From Gracilaria domingensis (Eukaryota; Rhodophyta; Florideophyceae; Gracilariales; Gracilariaceae): a stretch of 64,000 nt of DNA. Below the pieces are notes generated by a model. It was not told the DNA's origin, did not search any database, and saw nothing but the letters and a program-made list of their open reading frames with translations. Numbering within the stretch: position 1 is the stretch's first letter; every line of letters begins with the position of its first letter. The stretch spans positions 186,001 to 250,000 of the forward strand of contig VCMS01000037.1 of assembly GCA_022539475.1 (NCBI GenBank). The letters are read 5' to 3'. This document shows, piece after piece, positions 8,433 to 19,564 of the stretch. The position numbers and the translations under genes are program-made.

Positions 8433-10160
8433 ATGGTAGCAGTTCAAGTCTCTCAGAACGGGGCTATGACTTCCTCGGCTCCGGCGGGCATGTCTGGTGG
8501 TGGAGGTGGCGCTAACATGGCCACTACCGCCATTTCCGAAAAGGCGAAGGATGTGCGTCGAAACAATATCACCGCCGCGAAGGCTGTGGCGGATGCGATT
8601 CGAACTTCGCTCGGGCCGCGCGGAATGGACAAGATGGTCACGCAGGAGGATGGATCAGTGCTCATTACCAATGACGGCGCCACGATATTGGAGCAGATGA
8701 AGGTTGAACATCCGGCCGCCAAGATGCTGGTGCAGTTGTCCAGATCTCAGGATGTTGTCGCTGGTGATGGGACTACGTCTGTTGTTGTTATCTGCGGTGC
8801 TTTGCTCAGCGCCGCTTTGGAGCTGCTGGCTAATGGTATTCATCCCTCTGCTATCAGTGATGCTTTTCAACTTGCCCTGGTCAAATCCATGGAGATTGTT
8901 AACAATATGGCTGTTCCGGTTAATCTTGATGATAGGGACGCTCTCATTCAAGCTGCGAAGACAAGTTTGAATTCCAAGGTTGTCAGTCAGTATTCCAATT
9001 TGCTGGCTCCAATTGCTGTTGATGCCGTGCTAACTGTCAAGAAAGCTCCGCAGTCTAATGGAGGTGCCAGAGTGAATGGAGACCCTCAACATGAATCCCT
9101 TGCACATGGAGTTTCCTCCACATTCTCCACTTCCTTTGTGGATTTGAAACACATCCGTACCGTGAAGAAACTTGGCGGTACAATCGATGATACTGAGCTG
9201 GTTGATGGACTTATTCTTCACCAGCATGCTGCTAGAGCGGGATCGAGTTCCGTTAGCAAGGTGCAAAGTGCAAAAGTTGCACTGATTCAGTTTTGCCTCA
9301 GTCCTCCAAAGACAGATGTAGAAAACTCGGTCGTAGTGCAGGATTATTCTGCCATGGATCGTATTCTTCGTGAGGAACGCCAGTATATTCTTGGGCTATG
9401 CAAGAAGATCAAGGCGGCGGGATGTAATGTGGTGCTGATCCAAAAGAGCATTTTGAGGGATGCCACTACCGATCTAAGTCTCCATTTCTTGGGCAAGATG
9501 AAGATAATGGTTGTTACGGATATCGAGAGAGATGAGGTCGAATTCTTGTCAAAGAGTCTTGGTTGCGTTCCTATTGCGGGTATTGAGACTTTCACAGCTG
9601 ATAAATTGGCAAAGGTTGATCTAGTTGAAGAAGTGTCACTCGGATCAGAGAAGCTTGTTCGAATGACTGGCATAGCTAAGCCTGTGAAGGAAACAGTTTC
9701 AATTTTGGTGCGAGGGTCGAATCAACTGGTTCTCGACGAGGCCGAACGGTCTCTACACGATGCGTTATGTGTCGTTCGATCAATAGTGCACAAACAATAT
9801 CTAATTCCTGGAGGAGGAGCTCCGGAGACTGAAGTATCAGTGATGTTATCTAAAGCAGCAAAGGCAACAACTGGTATGGAAGCGTACTGTATCGAAGCTT
9901 ATGCCGAGGCGCTGAACGTCGTTCCATTCACGCTTGCCGAAAATGCTGGATTGCAACCTGTCGAGATCGTAACCGAGCTTCGACGCAGACATGCCGCTGG
10001 AGAATCTGGCGCGGGCATAAATGTGAGCAAGGGTTCCGTGACAAATATAAAGGATGAGGACGTGGTAATGCCTTTGTTGGTTTTCAGCTCAGCGCTGTCG
10101 CTGGCCACTGAATGCGTACGTCAACTTTTGAAGATCGATGACATTGTTATGGTAAGATAG
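8433..10160 (+). CDS. CCT4: T-complex protein 1 subunit delta (CCT4)
   Basis: A subunit of the cytosolic group II chaperonin TRiC/CCT, which folds actin, tubulin and other proteins. The first ATG in frame is at 8433 (575 residues); the frame upstream lacks an ATG. Group signatures are intact: [21 protein letters not shown], the ATPase GDGTTSVVV and the C-terminal GGGAPE and KIDDIVMVR. The delta identity comes from [33 protein letters not shown] and [11 protein letters not shown], which fit CCT4 better than other subunits. It differs from animal CCT4 by about 25 extra residues before the [10 protein letters not shown] segment (Gly/Asn/Ser-rich, around 9045-9130) and by a Gly-rich N-terminus. 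It is a single exon. Confidence 0.95.
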   Translation: MVAVQVSQNGAMTSSAPAGMSGGGGGANMATTAISEKAKDVRRNNITAAKAVADAIRTSLGPRGMDKMVTQEDGSVLITNDGATILEQMKVEHPAAKMLVQLSRSQDVVAGDGTTSVVVICGALLSAALELLANGIHPSAISDAFQLALVKSMEIVNNMAVPVNLDDRDALIQAAKTSLNSKVVSQYSNLLAPIAVDAVLTVKKAPQSNGGARVNGDPQHESLAHGVSSTFSTSFVDLKHIRTVKKLGGTIDDTELVDGLILHQHAARAGSSSVSKVQSAKVALIQFCLSPPKTDVENSVVVQDYSAMDRILREERQYILGLCKKIKAAGCNVVLIQKSILRDATTDLSLHFLGKMKIMVVTDIERDEVEFLSKSLGCVPIAGIETFTADKLAKVDLVEEVSLGSEKLVRMTGIAKPVKETVSILVRGSNQLVLDEAERSLHDALCVVRSIVHKQYLIPGGGAPETEVSVMLSKAAKATTGMEAYCIEAYAEALNVVPFTLAENAGLQPVEIVTELRRRHAAGESGAGINVSKGSVTNIKDEDVVMPLLVFSSALSLATECVRQLLKIDDIVMVR

Positions 10161-10520
10161 GGGGAGTCCATGACAACGTTTGTACATGTTCTCCTCTAGG
10201 TTTTATGCTATGACTGAGGTTCCTCTTGGAGAACCAGATCTAAAATAAAAATGACTGTCGACAAGATGGCTGAACTAGGGGTAAACGGCAAGAGTGAATA
10301 ATCGAGTTGCGGTTGCAAGAGTGTACGTGTAGCTAGTCAAGGAATCGCGGCATACACCGATACGGGCATAGCTATTGTCGAAACGCGCTCGACCAAAGTT
10401 AGGCGGAGTGGATATATGCATGACGGGCCGGCTGCATGGACGACGATGCGCATTGGTTTCTGATAGTTGACGAAAGATGAGCAGAGAAGAAAAAGACAAG
10501 AGTGGCGCCATGTCCGACAG
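10161..10520. other. Convergent 3' regions of CCT4 and membralin
   Basis: 360 bp between the two stop codons. It holds a candidate polyadenylation signal at 10244-10249 and nothing else recognisable. Confidence 0.5.
10244..10249 (+). terminator. Candidate polyadenylation signal AATAAA
   Basis: A perfect AATAAA 84 nt after the CCT4 stop codon, a plausible position for 3' end formation. I did not see it consistently after other genes here, so its use is uncertain. Confidence 0.4.
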
Positions 10521-11711
10521 CTAATCCGGGGAGTGAAAACTGCGTTGTCGTCGTAATACAGGGAGCTCACAGTGATTCCAAATAGTCAGAGCGGCGTGGA
10601 CCATAAAGGCAATACTGGTACCGAATGCAAGCCAACTGAAGCCGAGCGGGAACGAGAAGAAGTAAACGTGAAAAGCGCCAAAGTAGCAAAAGAAGAGACG
10701 TGGCAGATATACTCGACTTACCCAATGACGAGTGCTGCCGCTTGCCGCAAACGCGCATAGCCATGCTATTACAAGCACAGAAAACGCTAATGCCTGATCG
10801 TCGAAGAACTCAAACAGGAAGAACAACATGCCGGCAATGATGGGCACGAATACCAGCGCATCGACTGCATATTGAATGAGAACTCGGCCATAGCTTTGTT
10901 GTAAGCGCATAACGATTTGCAGGTCGATGGTAAGATTTATCATACGAAGCTGTACTTCTTTGAGCGAGAAGTGAACGAGCGCGGCCGTTGTGCACATGAT
11001 GAAGCAGGCTGTCATTATTGCTCCCGCCTTCCACACGATTCGGACGAAGATTCTATAAAGGAGCGGAAGGTCGTCGATTGACATTATCGGGTCAGCGTGC
11101 ATAAGATTGAGAAGACGCTTACTGTGAGTGATGAACACGTATCCATTCGCGTCGTGCAGGTTGCGCCTCATCCGCGCAAACGCATTAACTGCTATAGTCT
11201 CATATCCAATAAAATGAGCCAGCAGAAAGCTCTGTACCGGATCACCTAGACACTTGTCGCGCTCACTGACAGTTATGCGACGGACGGATATGTTGAACTG
11301 CGCCAGAGAAGCGTCGGAAAGCAGCAGAAAGCCGCGCTCGCGCGAGAAGCGAAACTTGTGGAGGGCACTACAGCGGGCGCGTGGCACAATGACAAACTCG
11401 ACGATGGGCGGCTTGCGCTCAGTAAAGTGATACGGCACGAGATCTGAATCGTTCAACACGGAGGCACAGCCATCGTTCCTGACAAAGCGAATGTGCAACG
11501 CGCACAGGGTGATAAACATGGCGATGGCGTTGACGGCGGCGAGAAGCTCCAAGGCGGTGACGGAGTGGCGCACGAGCTGCGAGCGGAACATGACCCTGGG
11601 TGTGGAGCGCGCCATCATGGAGGCCATGAGCGTCTCATGCGAAGCAGCAGCGTGCGCGGCGTGCACGCGGCCAGAGTACGGACGCAGCAGCGTGGTGGAT
11701 GCCGACGCCAT
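10521..11711 (-). CDS. Membralin (TMEM259 family) ER membrane protein
   Basis: A 396-residue membrane protein. The first ATG is at 11711; the frame beyond has none. An N-terminal TM (about residues 55-75) is followed by a large lumenal part, then a cluster of C-terminal TMs. The diagnostic block is the C-terminal half: ALVHFSLKEVQLRMINLTID, then LVFVPIIAGMLFFLFEFFDD, VIAWLCAFAASGSTRHW, and FYFGAFHVYFFS-like and GFSWLAFGTSIAFM segments, in the order I recall for animal and plant membralins. In animals the protein works with an RNF185 ubiquitin ligase in ER-associated degradation; the same role here is inferred. It is divergent from CLP1. Confidence 0.88.
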   Translation of the reverse strand: MASASTTLLRPYSGRVHAAHAAASHETLMASMMARSTPRVMFRSQLVRHSVTALELLAAVNAIAMFITLCALHIRFVRNDGCASVLNDSDLVPYHFTERKPPIVEFVIVPRARCSALHKFRFSRERGFLLLSDASLAQFNISVRRITVSERDKCLGDPVQSFLLAHFIGYETIAVNAFARMRRNLHDANGYVFITHSKRLLNLMHADPIMSIDDLPLLYRIFVRIVWKAGAIMTACFIMCTTAALVHFSLKEVQLRMINLTIDLQIVMRLQQSYGRVLIQYAVDALVFVPIIAGMLFFLFEFFDDQALAFSVLVIAWLCAFAASGSTRHWVSRVYLPRLFFCYFGAFHVYFFSFPLGFSWLAFGTSIAFMVHAALTIWNHCELPVLRRQRSFHSPD

Positions 11712-12094
11712 GGCTGCGCGGAGCGGAGACCACAATCCCGGTCGCTCCGTCTCTCGTCGAGCGCCTGCAGCGACAAGCTCGAACACAAGCGCGAGGTGGC
11801 GCGACAGAACGCTGTCGCGCGCGTCGGAGAAGGGCGCGTCTTCTTTGCGACGCGGCGGACAGGGCCAATGGCGTCGCGCTCCATGGCGCCACGCGCGCCA
11901 TTTGGGTGGGCGTTCTCAAAAGGAGATGTGTGTGGCGCACAGCTGTGCCAACGTGGCGGTGGCGAAGAGCACTCCGCGCCTCTTCGCCGCGGCCGCTTCG
12001 CCCGCCGTCCCGCACGCCCCTCCGCGCCTGTCCCCCCCCTTCGATGCGCCTTCCCAATGCGCCGCGCTCGCCGTCCGCGCTGTGCAGCCTCGCC
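11712..12094. promoter_or_regulatory. GC-rich bidirectional promoter, membralin/CLP1
   Basis: 383 bp of CpG-rich DNA between divergent start codons, with a short C run near 12028. Open frames on both strands here are by-products of high GC. No TATA box is visible. Confidence 0.5.
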
Positions 12095-13393
12095 ATGGCG
12101 CTAGACGACGCCGCCCAAGCCGCGGACCATCCCGCGCGGAACTTCACGCTTCCGTCCGAGCACGAGCTGCGCTTCGAGATCCCGCCCGACGTCGCGTCTG
12201 CCAGCCTCACGCTGCGCACCGGATCGGCCGAGCTGTTCGGACTCGCGCTCGCGCAGAACAAGCCGTACCATCTGCCGCCCGCCCTCAACGCCGCCGCCTT
12301 CACGTGGCATGGCGCGGGGCTTACGCTGCGTGCGCCCGAGCACGTCATGGCGTACACGGCGAATGAGACCCCCATGCCGTCGTATATCAACGCGCACTCA
12401 ATTCTGCAGAACAAGCGTGAGATTGCGCGCCGGGCAGGCATTCCTGGGCCGCGTGCCATCGTCGTTGGTCCACACGACTGTGGAAAGACTGCACTCGTCA
12501 ATATTCTCGCTGCGTACTGTGTGCGTGCCAACCGCACTGCCGTTGTTGCTGATATGGACCCGTGTGCCGGCGGCGCGGTGGGTACCATGCCGGCCACTAT
12601 TGCAATCTCGCTAGTTTCTCACCTTGATCTGGAAGCTGGCAATCTGGTACACGAGCGCTTGGCCACCATGATGGTTGGCCATCACTCACCGAGGCACAAT
12701 GTGCCGGTTAGCGAGAATGCGTTTAACAAGCTCGGCGCGCTGGTGGACAAGGTGTTGGGTATGTCCCATCTCAGCCCATGGGTGGGCGTTCTGGCAGACA
12801 CCAGCGGCGATATTCTAGCAAAGGATGGAACAGACGGTGTCATTCAGGCCATTCGCGCTATCAAGGCTGATGTCGTTTTTGTTTTGGGCGCTGAACGCCT
12901 CTACGCGGCCATCAAAACTACCTTTGAAAGCACCCCCACCGAGGCGGTTTTGTTAGCGAAGAGCGGCGGTGTCGTTTCGAGGGACGAGGAGACAAGACAA
13001 TCTTTGCGATCAGCGGCTATCAAGGCCTACTTCTACGGCAGTGATAACAGACTCAGTCCTTTTTCCACGGCGCTCGAGTTCGACAAAGTGACCGTCTTGC
13101 GCATTGGCGGGGAGGCCACAGTGGTCCCCGACAGCGTCCTGCCCGCGGGGGCGTCCAGTTCTCTGGATCCATTGAAGCCAGTTCGTATTACGTCTGTAGC
13201 TGATGTCCTGCACAACGTGCTCGCGGTTAGTCAGGCAAAAGAAGAAAAGGACGTTTTTGACATGCCCTTGTTCGGCTTCTTGCATGTTGTAAAAGTAGAT
13301 ATAGAAAGGAACAGTATGACTGTGCTCGCCCCGTCACCCGGCCCTGTGCCGGGCGATATTTTGCTTGCCGGTGATACCAAATGGGTCGAGTAG
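12095..13393 (+). CDS. CLP1: CLP1-like polynucleotide 5'-hydroxyl kinase
   Basis: A 432-residue homologue of CLP1, a subunit of mRNA cleavage/polyadenylation factor and, in animals, of the tRNA splicing endonuclease complex. I use the ATG at 12095; an in-frame ATG at 12041 would add 18 residues. Order: N-terminal beta domain (LPSEHELRFEIP, GSAELFGLALAQNKPY), central P-loop domain with Walker A GPHDCGKTAL, VVADMDPCAGG, and GVLADTSGDI in the lid region, then the C-terminal beta domain (FLHVVKVDIERNSMTVLAPS). The P-loop Lys and Thr are present, so nucleotide binding should be retained. Whether kinase activity survives, as in human but not yeast, cannot be told by eye. It is nuclear and a single exon. 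Confidence 0.88.
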   Translation: MALDDAAQAADHPARNFTLPSEHELRFEIPPDVASASLTLRTGSAELFGLALAQNKPYHLPPALNAAAFTWHGAGLTLRAPEHVMAYTANETPMPSYINAHSILQNKREIARRAGIPGPRAIVVGPHDCGKTALVNILAAYCVRANRTAVVADMDPCAGGAVGTMPATIAISLVSHLDLEAGNLVHERLATMMVGHHSPRHNVPVSENAFNKLGALVDKVLGMSHLSPWVGVLADTSGDILAKDGTDGVIQAIRAIKADVVFVLGAERLYAAIKTTFESTPTEAVLLAKSGGVVSRDEETRQSLRSAAIKAYFYGSDNRLSPFSTALEFDKVTVLRIGGEATVVPDSVLPAGASSSLDPLKPVRITSVADVLHNVLAVSQAKEEKDVFDMPLFGFLHVVKVDIERNSMTVLAPSPGPVPGDILLAGDTKWVE

Positions 13394-13954
13394 AAACTAA
13401 CTTTCGTGCCGCATGGCATAGCATTCTTGTACAGGAGCACATAATTTTGGGGACTCGTCTCGCGTCCCCGCGGAATACGCAATCAATGGCTGGCGTCGAC
13501 CAAAATGGAAAAGACAGCGGCGTTGTGAGCTGCTCTACAACCATATTAAGTATAAATTGGGAACCGACCGAATTCCCCATCCTTCCTCTGTTTGATCCCG
13601 TACCCTTCTGATTGTCACTCCTGTCAAAGCTTCATCAAGCAAATCCTTATTTCTCCCCGTGAGAAGACGAGCAGTGAAGGAAGACATTGTCACAGAGAAG
13701 TTCAGACGAGGGCTCAAAGGCCAGTTGAGGGGATTACAAGCTTACCTCCGGGGTAGGAAAGCATTATATCACTGTGATCTGGTAGTAGAAGGCAAGAGTG
13801 GAAAGAGAAGGAAGCATTGTTAAACTAATTCCCTTTCTTCTGGTTTTCACTTAGCAGAGGGAGACTACATTTGCAGTTTGCAAATCCCTTCGTTCATTCG
13901 AGAAAGCAGCCGATAGTGAGTCACCGGTTCGTCTCCGGCAGGTTAGCAACAAAT
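13394..13954. other. Convergent 3' regions of CLP1 and clathrin heavy chain
   Basis: 561 bp between stop codons. No gene, repeat or clear AATAAA was recognised. Confidence 0.5.
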
Positions 13955-16900
13955 TTACATAGCCTGCCCAGTGGCGTAGGCTGCTCCTGCAGTTGGTAAA
14001 GCGTAAGTACTATAGGCATTCATGGGATTAAAAGCGTTTGCAGCATTTGCAGGGTGTACAGAGGCCATCGGACCTACGACTGTCAGGGCGTTACTAGGGC
14101 CCTGTGGAAAACCTGTGTTACCTCCATGCCAGCCTATCAAGCCCACTCCGTTCCCTCCACCACCACCAAGAGCTGACCCTCCAACAACCCCACCATCAGC
14201 TTGGTAATACGTCAGCAATGGTTGTTGTTGATAATCTTGTAAACCATAAAGTAATACAGATTCGTCTACAACATCTTCCTCTTCTTCCGCCAGTTTCATT
14301 TGTTCTATCTCTCGTTTCGTCTTTCGTTCTTCTTCTAGACCCGTCAAGCGAGATCCCGCTTCGGCTAGCGTTTGAATCATAAACGGCATTGCGAAATCCC
14401 GCAGCGCTCCCATCCAAACGTATTCCATTGCCACATCCGGAGGGAAGAAATTGAAGCAGGCATACAACAAAGCAGCAAAACATTCCCGAAGTTGATTTTC
14501 GGCGAAGTACTCCGCATATGTTTCGGCCAACTCTTGGTCTTCAGACTGAGCGATAGCATCAATCATGTCATAGTACAGCACGTCCTTCTTCGCCAGTTCG
14601 ATTGCTTGCTCATATCTTCCGTTCCGAGCCAACAAATATCCTGAAATACGCCTAAACTCGAGAGCTTCGTTGTCCTGTAGTCTTCTGGCCAGTTTGATTT
14701 GATCAAAGTTCTTGAACTCCTTCACAGAGTTTCGCAGGCTAACAGTGTCGCCAGATGTCAAGTAAACCTCATTCAAGGCTTCATTGACTTCAGGAACGTC
14801 GGCCGATTGTATCTTTTCAAGATACTTAACAGCAAATGGTAGGCATCCCAATGGACCAAAATCACGAGCTCGCGCTCTTTGAAGAATGCCAACCGCCCGC
14901 GAACCGTCTATTCGAGGAGAAAGGACGTTCAGGAGATCTTCCAAGAGTTCCGGCTGTTCTCCTAGATAGAAGTCGATGGACCGGTACATGGTATTCAAAG
15001 TTCCAACTCTTGATATAACGTCCAAGAATTCACTGGCTGTAAATGCAGTTGGTGAGTGATCCATCATGAGATCAGCGGCGTTATCAAACTCATTGTACTG
15101 AACGTGTAGGAATACAACAGAATCCCAAAGATGAGCTCTTGTACATGCTCTTATTACCTTCGGTATCGTAAATCGACCATGCCATAATCGGCAGAAGTTC
15201 AGCACTGATTCCTCTCTGTACTTCGTCTTCAGAACCGCTGTCTCCGTAAACATTGCATTATGAGCCCTTGGAAGATTCAAAGCAATTTCGAGAACATCTA
15301 AAATCTCCCCGAAGTGCCCTCTATCTTCGTAGTATTCAATACATTCTTGCATTTCTTCAGTTTCAACGAGCAACCGCATAGCACATGATGCTGCCAACCG
15401 GAACTCAAGCCCGTCCACACACCCGAAGCACACGATACGCCAGGTTGGGATCTTGTTCGCCTTCTTGGCTGCATACACAGCTTCTTTGTATTCTTTGAGC
15501 ATGATGTGCGTGTGAGCAAGCTTAGACCATTCGGGTACAGCACGGAACATCATCTTTGCTGCTTGGTACAGCTCAATATCAAAGCATCTGTCACCTACTT
15601 CTTCGAGGTTAGCCTTGTGCCCAACAGTAATGATGAATTCTTCAACATCGGTCAGTGCATTAAGACGACACAGCGCATATACAAGTTCGGTATCAATTGA
15701 TCGAAGAGCCGATTCTGGTTCGCGAATTTTCTTTCTCGCAACACGCATAAACTTCGAGATCATCTTGAAGTCGTCATTTGACTCTGCGTTATATCTAGAG
15801 GCTTCAACGACGATGGCATATTGAGATACATCCTTAGCCCGCATCAATGACCTAATACCGTCTGCAACGAAGCCATTTTCAACCTGGGCAACACCCAAGC
15901 GGAGCCACACATCTGGACGGTTCAAACGAATGGCAAACTCCTGAGCACGGTCGAAATCCTTGATATGCTCTAGGAGAACGTCCAAAGCGTCGTCGTACTT
16001 CTCGAACTTGTAGTATATTGTATAGGCCTCTTCGAACAAACCGGCGTCAATGCACGAGGGCGCCACGTCTGCGCCATCATAGTTGTCAAGTCTTCTCACG
16101 TATTCCATCACCCTTTCTGGCGCCGCCCCAATGGCGGTTAGAATCAAGAGATTCTGAAGCTTGCTGTTGCGTGAAAACGCAGTATTGCTGGTTTGGACCA
16201 CGATCTTCTCCAACATTTCCATCAGAACCTCTGGCATTCCGGCTGTCAAAAATGCCTTGACAGCAGCCGAAACCTTATCCGGTCTTTTGCATTCAGGCAT
16301 TGCAGTTGAAATGACCTGATCAATCACAAGTCGTCGGAAGGGGTTAGCTTCATCGAATATTTTCCCCCAAAGTTCACTGTCCGCTCTATCAACTGCATAC
16401 ATGGCCTGCTCGCGGAAAAGGGAGTTATCGTTAGTGACTTCTAGCACTTCTTCATCACACTCTCCCCTACGGTATGCAATGAAGGCCAGGTAAGGATCTC
16501 GCCTAGTACAAAACCGGCCAACCTCGCGCGAGTCATAGTACGCATTCGTCTCCAAAAAGTGTTGCGCGTTTCGGTTCGTATCTATGTACACCTTTGCCAA
16601 CCCAGTATGCACGGATGCCTCGGTAGATCCATCGGCAAGTCGACTTTCCAAAAACTCCAATAGAAGATTGATCTTTCCGCGAGATTGAACAGCATCAACT
16701 AGGTCATCGACTGGAACCATGTTCTTCACCGACATGATCATCTTCTTCACATCTGCTTCTCTCATTCCCCGGTTGTCAAGCAACGCTCCGACTACAGCTG
16801 GGCATTGCAACGGATTAATGCGTTGAACGTAGCCTTGAATAAATTTGACTTGTCTGTATTTGACAAAGTAGTCAACCATCTCGTCAACAAATCCAAACCG

Positions 16901-19258
16901 GTCGCATACATTTATCAAAGGTCGTGGATCCTTCGGTCGAGCGTACTTCAAGAACGACTTGATCCCTTCTGGATCGTAGTAATTTGACTCCCGGGTGACC
17001 TTGTGAGCATCTTCATATTGATGCAGCTCAACGGCTACCTTGATGAAACGATTGTGGACTTCAGGAACGTCCGTGTACCCCACAACGGCGCCGAGGTAAT
17101 AATACAAAGCGTCGGGAACCTTGGGGACCGACTCAAACACCGGAATTACGTTGAGTGGACCACCCATGGAGTCTGTGTATTTCGCGGCAACGTTAACACA
17201 TAGTCGAATATTTGCTCGAGGGTTTGTCACTATCAACTCTTTCAATACCTCCAGCTGGTCATCCGGGTGGATGGTTCCAAAGTAGTTCAGAATGAAGTCG
17301 GGATTGATAACGTGTGTGTTGGTGATGACGCGCTTTACGTCAGAAAGGTCTGAGTAATGCTCTAATGCATGCTGAAACAATCCTGACCGCTCACATAACA
17401 TCGCAATAGAAAATGAATCGAACTGGTGCCATATATCCTGCGACAGAATGCCATCTGCTACCGCTGGAGCATTCGCTAAGCATGCTTTCAAAACCTTTGT
17501 CTGAACTGGCCCCTCCTCAGGGTCTTCATCTGTCAAATGATCCATTGCATGAGCTGTAGCTTCATTGAGCATTCCCTTTGACAAGAACATATCAACCATC
17601 TTGTTGATATCTTCTATCGATTCTTTCTTCTTCTTAGGATCTACAAGTACAAGCGCATTGCTCGCATTATTTGCAATGTCCAACGCCGCTTGCGGATTGT
17701 AATTGGCGGCCATCTCAACAAGGTCTCGATGTGTCACTTTCATACCAACTTTCTTCGCGTACAAGGCAATCTTTGAAGTCTGGCCCGTCTGAATCATGCA
17801 CTGCATAACTTTTTCGTGAGCCTTGGCTTTGATAAACACAGCTAATGCCAGAGTGGGGTTTTTCGGCCTAATGACATCGCCGACGGCTTCGGTGAATTCG
17901 AGCTTGTCCTCCTTGATCCATTTTTCCAACATATCGGTCTTTTTGTTATCCATGAGCTGCTTGGCAAACTCAACGCTTTCGTCGTTGTTGAGCTTGCCTC
18001 GCCCGAGGCAAGTTTGAAAGTATACAAGTACAGGGGGGGCCGGACCATCGGCAGGTAGGCTACGAAAACGCTGGATAGTGTCAACTGTTCTAAGAAAACC
18101 ACCAGGCGAGTCTGCGGCGAGCATTGCGGCCTTCTTGTAGTCGCCCTCCTCCAAAGCGTCTTCAAAACTATCAGCAAAACCGCTCTCCGCACCAGCAAAC
18201 CCGTTTCGCGACGCGAGACCAACTGCTAATTCTTCATCGCCAAGCTTGTTCCGCACGTATGGAACGATGGCGTCAGGATTTACCGACACAAGGAGGACGT
18301 TGCCTTGTCTGTTAATACCAATGAGACCGCCACTTGCTGTGTGCGGAGCAGTGGCAAACAGCGTTGTCTCAGAGATACGGTTCATGTAGATGCACTTGGC
18401 AGTCTCCAAGTCATACAGATGTAGGTAACCCATCTTGGTGATTAGATAGACAATTGTTGGGTACTTTGATGACACATGCAAGGCGATTGGAAAATCAGCA
18501 GCGAATTCGGGAGGATAGTAGATCTCCGTGGAGATCTTTCCGAAGCGGGAACCGCCCACCTCAATGATTCGCAGCAGTGACTCTACCTTGCCCGTCTCCT
18601 CGTTTTCGGTACGCGACGCAAACAGGAACAGATTGGCGGCGTAGTCATCAAGCATGAGTTTGGCAAAGGTTGCGGCGTGCGCAGACAAGATTTGCGACAT
18701 ATTCTTCGCGCACGAGAAGAGTTGCACGTGTCCCGCAACGCCATTCTGCTGGGCGGAAAGCGCGGTGACAGCGAGCCACTTCTGAGACGCATCGGCCGAA
18801 TACGCGATGATCTGGGAGTTGAGCAAGGAATCATGACGCTCGAACACGACCTGAGGCTCTGCCGAGAGCTGCCAATGAAAAACGGCTGTCAGGGTGACGA
18901 TGGCGAGCACATCATCGCCGATCCAGTGCCAGAACGCAACGGCGTCCGGCAGAACAGCCTCGTACAACTTCTTCTTCGACGCAAGGTCGATCACAGAAAC
19001 ATTGACGCCGACACGCACAGCAAGCCAGTCCTTCTGGGGGTGCAGCAGGGCAGCGTCGGCCGAGAACGGGCGGCGAGTGGGGCTGCTGGGGCTGGCGGTG
19101 TGCAGGATGACGAGCGTGGGCTGCTTGCCGGGCGGCTGGTCGCGAATGGTGACGGCGCGGTCCGACGAGAGCGTGGCGGTGGCGAAGGTGACACTGGTGG
19201 GCGCCACGCCCAGCGACAGCAGCGAGAAGGCGCGCTTGAGCTTGAGGGGGGCCGCCAT
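13955..19258 (-). CDS. CHC1: Clathrin heavy chain
   Basis: A single 5.3-kb exon of 1767 residues encoding the triskelion leg of clathrin coats, used in endocytosis and trans-Golgi sorting. The ATG at 19258 starts the seven-bladed propeller; ADASQKWLAVTALSAQQNGV and FSADAALLHP match the family. Long alpha-solenoid CHC repeats follow through about residue 1600, then the trimerisation region (FAMPFMIQTLAEAGSRL). Animal and plant proteins are about 1675-1700 residues, so this one carries roughly 70 extra C-terminal residues, rich in Gly, Asn and Ala and ending near PTAGAAYATGQAM. The 5' end is much more GC-rich than the body. It shares a 306-bp promoter with UTP10. Confidence 0.97.
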   Translation of the reverse strand: MAAPLKLKRAFSLLSLGVAPTSVTFATATLSSDRAVTIRDQPPGKQPTLVILHTASPSSPTRRPFSADAALLHPQKDWLAVRVGVNVSVIDLASKKKLYEAVLPDAVAFWHWIGDDVLAIVTLTAVFHWQLSAEPQVVFERHDSLLNSQIIAYSADASQKWLAVTALSAQQNGVAGHVQLFSCAKNMSQILSAHAATFAKLMLDDYAANLFLFASRTENEETGKVESLLRIIEVGGSRFGKISTEIYYPPEFAADFPIALHVSSKYPTIVYLITKMGYLHLYDLETAKCIYMNRISETTLFATAPHTASGGLIGINRQGNVLLVSVNPDAIVPYVRNKLGDEELAVGLASRNGFAGAESGFADSFEDALEEGDYKKAAMLAADSPGGFLRTVDTIQRFRSLPADGPAPPVLVYFQTCLGRGKLNNDESVEFAKQLMDNKKTDMLEKWIKEDKLEFTEAVGDVIRPKNPTLALAVFIKAKAHEKVMQCMIQTGQTSKIALYAKKVGMKVTHRDLVEMAANYNPQAALDIANNASNALVLVDPKKKKESIEDINKMVDMFLSKGMLNEATAHAMDHLTDEDPEEGPVQTKVLKACLANAPAVADGILSQDIWHQFDSFSIAMLCERSGLFQHALEHYSDLSDVKRVITNTHVINPDFILNYFGTIHPDDQLEVLKELIVTNPRANIRLCVNVAAKYTDSMGGPLNVIPVFESVPKVPDALYYYLGAVVGYTDVPEVHNRFIKVAVELHQYEDAHKVTRESNYYDPEGIKSFLKYARPKDPRPLINVCDRFGFVDEMVDYFVKYRQVKFIQGYVQRINPLQCPAVVGALLDNRGMREADVKKMIMSVKNMVPVDDLVDAVQSRGKINLLLEFLESRLADGSTEASVHTGLAKVYIDTNRNAQHFLETNAYYDSREVGRFCTRRDPYLAFIAYRRGECDEEVLEVTNDNSLFREQAMYAVDRADSELWGKIFDEANPFRRLVIDQVISTAMPECKRPDKVSAAVKAFLTAGMPEVLMEMLEKIVVQTSNTAFSRNSKLQNLLILTAIGAAPERVMEYVRRLDNYDGADVAPSCIDAGLFEEAYTIYYKFEKYDDALDVLLEHIKDFDRAQEFAIRLNRPDVWLRLGVAQVENGFVADGIRSLMRAKDVSQYAIVVEASRYNAESNDDFKMISKFMRVARKKIREPESALRSIDTELVYALCRLNALTDVEEFIITVGHKANLEEVGDRCFDIELYQAAKMMFRAVPEWSKLAHTHIMLKEYKEAVYAAKKANKIPTWRIVCFGCVDGLEFRLAASCAMRLLVETEEMQECIEYYEDRGHFGEILDVLEIALNLPRAHNAMFTETAVLKTKYREESVLNFCRLWHGRFTIPKVIRACTRAHLWDSVVFLHVQYNEFDNAADLMMDHSPTAFTASEFLDVISRVGTLNTMYRSIDFYLGEQPELLEDLLNVLSPRIDGSRAVGILQRARARDFGPLGCLPFAVKYLEKIQSADVPEVNEALNEVYLTSGDTVSLRNSVKEFKNFDQIKLARRLQDNEALEFRRISGYLLARNGRYEQAIELAKKDVLYYDMIDAIAQSEDQELAETYAEYFAENQLRECFAALLYACFNFFPPDVAMEYVWMGALRDFAMPFMIQTLAEAGSRLTGLEEERKTKREIEQMKLAEEEEDVVDESVLLYGLQDYQQQPLLTYYQADGGVVGGSALGGGGGNGVGLIGWHGGNTGFPQGPSNALTVVGPMASVHPANAANAFNPMNAYSTYALPTAGAAYATGQAM

Positions 19259-19564
19259 GTCGCGCAGCGTACGGCGCTACGGCGACGGGGACGCGCGCGA
19301 GCGCGCGCGCGCGTGCGGCCGCCACAGCTGCAGCTGCGCGCTGCCTGCCGCGCGCTCCACCTCGCGCGCGGCGCCACGCGCCCACGTGGGCCGCGCGTGC
19401 CGCGTGTGGCGGCGCGGCGCCGTTGCGCGCGGCGCGTCGCGCACGTGCGCGCGGCGGCACATGTGCCGAAGGTTAGCTTTGTTGATGCCGCCGCCGTCGG
19501 CGCCGCCGCCGCCGCGTTGATCCCGCCGCCGCGCGCGCACCCTCCGTCGCCGCCCCGCCGCGTC
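19259..19564. promoter_or_regulatory. GC-rich bidirectional promoter, clathrin/UTP10
   Basis: 306 bp, very rich in CG and GCC, between the divergent ATGs at 19258 and 19565. The plus-strand frame stays open far to the left across clathrin, but that reading is antisense shadow. Confidence 0.55.

Noticed and set aside
11491-12366. Overlapping plus-strand frames across the membralin/CLP1 promoter
   Set aside because: They are antisense to membralin and GC-driven; only the CLP1 frame has conserved sequence.
18677-19564. A 296-codon N-terminal extension of UTP10 on the plus strand
   Set aside because: It is the antisense of the clathrin propeller exon and of the GC-rich promoter. UTP10-like sequence starts only at the ATG at 19565.
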